A stretch of 64,000 nucleotides of DNA, from NCBI RefSeq assembly GCF_000011065.1, contig NC_004663.1, positions 3,038,001-3,102,000 of the forward strand, read 5' to 3'. Positions within the stretch are counted from its first letter, which is position 1. Every line of letters begins with the position of its first letter. The notes beneath the pieces are model-generated. The model did no database searches, was not told the DNA's origin, and saw only the letters and a list, made by a program, of their open reading frames with translations. Of the stretch, positions 63,055 through 64,000 are shown piece by piece. The position numbers and the translations under genes were made by a program. Source of the DNA: Bacteroides thetaiotaomicron VPI-5482. Lineage in GTDB: Bacteria; Bacteroidota; Bacteroidia; Bacteroidales; Bacteroidaceae.

Positions 63055-64000
63055 TTACTGAATGGTACGGGCTTCGCCATCTTTGAAGATCAAATATTCC
63101 AAAGTGTGGTAACCACGCAAAGCTTGTGCACCGGCAATTTTATCATCTTCTTCATCATAGTCACCATCCCAGTTCAAGTCTGAATAGTTACCGGAAGTCA
63201 GGATCTGTACGATACCATCCTGATCGAGTGGCCAGCTATCCATATTGGGGTCAAGACCTTTGTCGGCAACCGGACCAAAAAGGAATGCCTCACTGGTTTC
63301 CCACGGTGTACGAGCAGCAAGCCATGCTGTGGCGCAAGCCTTGAAGTTAGCATTGCTGGGAGAAGTACGGAATGTCTCAACAGCATCGAAAAGAGCCTGA
63401 TTTCCCGCTTTCAAATCAGAGTAAGTAGGTAATACAACTACATCCACATAATTTTTTACGACTTCAGCCAACACTGTTTTATCAATACCTTCGATACAAC
63501 TCTTCAAACTACCCTTGAGTACTCCCTCTAAAGTGGCACAAGCTTCCATAGCACTTACTGCTTCCGGACTATTGATATTGTTGCGGAAAGGACTCGGGAT
63601 AGCCCAAATTGCTGCTGCTGCGTCATCAATCGCTTTTTTTACTTCAGTATCAAGATTAGCATTTACCGCGGCTACTGCTTTTGAGAGAGATAACTCGCTA
63701 ATAGCCCCTGTACGTGTTCCGTAATAAGCATTGCGAATAGAATAGATATTGTTACGATAGTCTTCACGAGAATGCCAGCTATACCATGACTCTACAGCAT
63801 ACAAAGCCTTTTCTTCATTATTATGTATGAAAAGATCGTAAGGGTCACCAATTTTGGCAGTACCTACTTCATTGGCAATGTCTACACAGCCGTCAATCAA
63901 CTGCTCAACACTCGTCAAAGCATCTTGATTCTTAAAGAAATCTGCATAACTTCCACCTTCGTTGTATTTAACCGCCCAGTCATCATAAAGAGCAGTAGCA
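63055..64000 (-). CDS. Imelysin-family (M75-like) protein, 5' end outside the window
   Basis: At least 315 C-terminal residues of an imelysin/ICMP-type periplasmic protein. The conserved GxHxxE motif is RGYHTLEYLIFKDG near the C-terminus, and the acidic patch WDGDYDEEDDKIAGAQ precedes it. Helical bundle repeats (LYDDWAVKYNEGGSYADFF, VEQLIDGCVDIANEVGTAKI) match the first half. Imelysins bind iron or other metals and were first described as proteases. It is the upstream member of the heme/cytochrome operon. Confidence 0.85.
   Translation of the reverse strand, partial: ATALYDDWAVKYNEGGSYADFFKNQDALTSVEQLIDGCVDIANEVGTAKIGDPYDLFIHNNEEKALYAVESWYSWHSREDYRNNIYSIRNAYYGTRTGAISELSLSKAVAAVNANLDTEVKKAIDDAAAAIWAIPSPFRNNINSPEAVSAMEACATLEGVLKGSLKSCIEGIDKTVLAEVVKNYVDVVVLPTYSDLKAGNQALFDAVETFRTSPSNANFKACATAWLAARTPWETSEAFLFGPVADKGLDPNMDSWPLDQDGIVQILTSGNYSDLNWDGDYDEEDDKIAGAQALRGYHTLEYLIFKDGEARTIQ

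Overview
The window is Bacteroides chromosomal DNA, most likely from the B. thetaiotaomicron/ovatus group; species is not provable from sequence alone. The evidence is SusC/SusD genes, many lipoproteins and Mfa-type fimbrillin, Bacteroides -7 boxes (TAnnTTTG) without Shine-Dalgarno sequences, and paired tyrosine recombinases. No rRNA, tRNA or CRISPR array was found.

Layout. (1) 1-1185: end of an IS3-family element. (2) 1.5-24.7 kb: core-like genes. These are a membrane protein, a eukaryotic-type hexokinase, an orphan repeat protein, an exo-acting GH2 glycosidase beside an orphan NtrC-type regulator, a four-domain sulfur-transfer flavoenzyme with a MarR regulator, an S37 peptidase, a DUF4136 lipoprotein with an outer-membrane barrel, an operon of split 5'-nucleotidase plus a GH3/beta-lactamase fusion, an OmpA protein, and a DUF4988-type surface lipoprotein gene broken by one frameshift. 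(3) 24.77-25.07 kb: a phase-variable promoter segment bounded by GTTAC-N7-GTAAC inverted repeats, drawn here in the OFF orientation, next to a recombinase of which only the 3' end remains. (4) 25.3-35.4 kb: accessory DNA with two tandem tyrosine recombinases, a small excisionase/HTH module, a C10 (streptopain-like) protease operon, a decayed group II intron and IS110 scraps. (5) 35.4-47.6 kb: a polysaccharide utilisation locus (PUL) with ECF sigma, FecR, SusC, SusD, GH20 hexosaminidase, FAD oxidoreductase and phosphoesterase, suited to an amino-sugar host glycan. (6) 48.17-52.42 kb: a 4.2-kb segment between 450-477-bp inverted repeats. It carries an amidoligase, a DUF3408 protein, a second copy of the excisionase/HTH module, a recombinase 3' fragment, and three arrays of 24-bp repeats that read as octapeptides. 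(7) 52.6-56.2 kb: remains of a fimbrial locus around an intact Hc1 histone-like gene. (8) 56.3-64 kb: an operon of imelysin, di-heme oxidoreductase, porin, c-type heme lipoprotein, Rid-like protein and a CcsB-CcsA cytochrome c maturation fusion.

The most unusual part is the 25-52 kb accessory region. Two inverted copies of one recombinase/excisionase module flank the protease operon and the PUL. Both truncated recombinases begin at the same active-site motif (ARH), and one of them is fused in frame to a 24-bp repeat array. This looks like a rearrangement-prone element family. Several genes carry single-event lesions (DUF4988 lipoprotein, intron reverse transcriptase, HTH protein twice, a small gene after the amidoligase), so sequencing errors should be excluded before biology is inferred.
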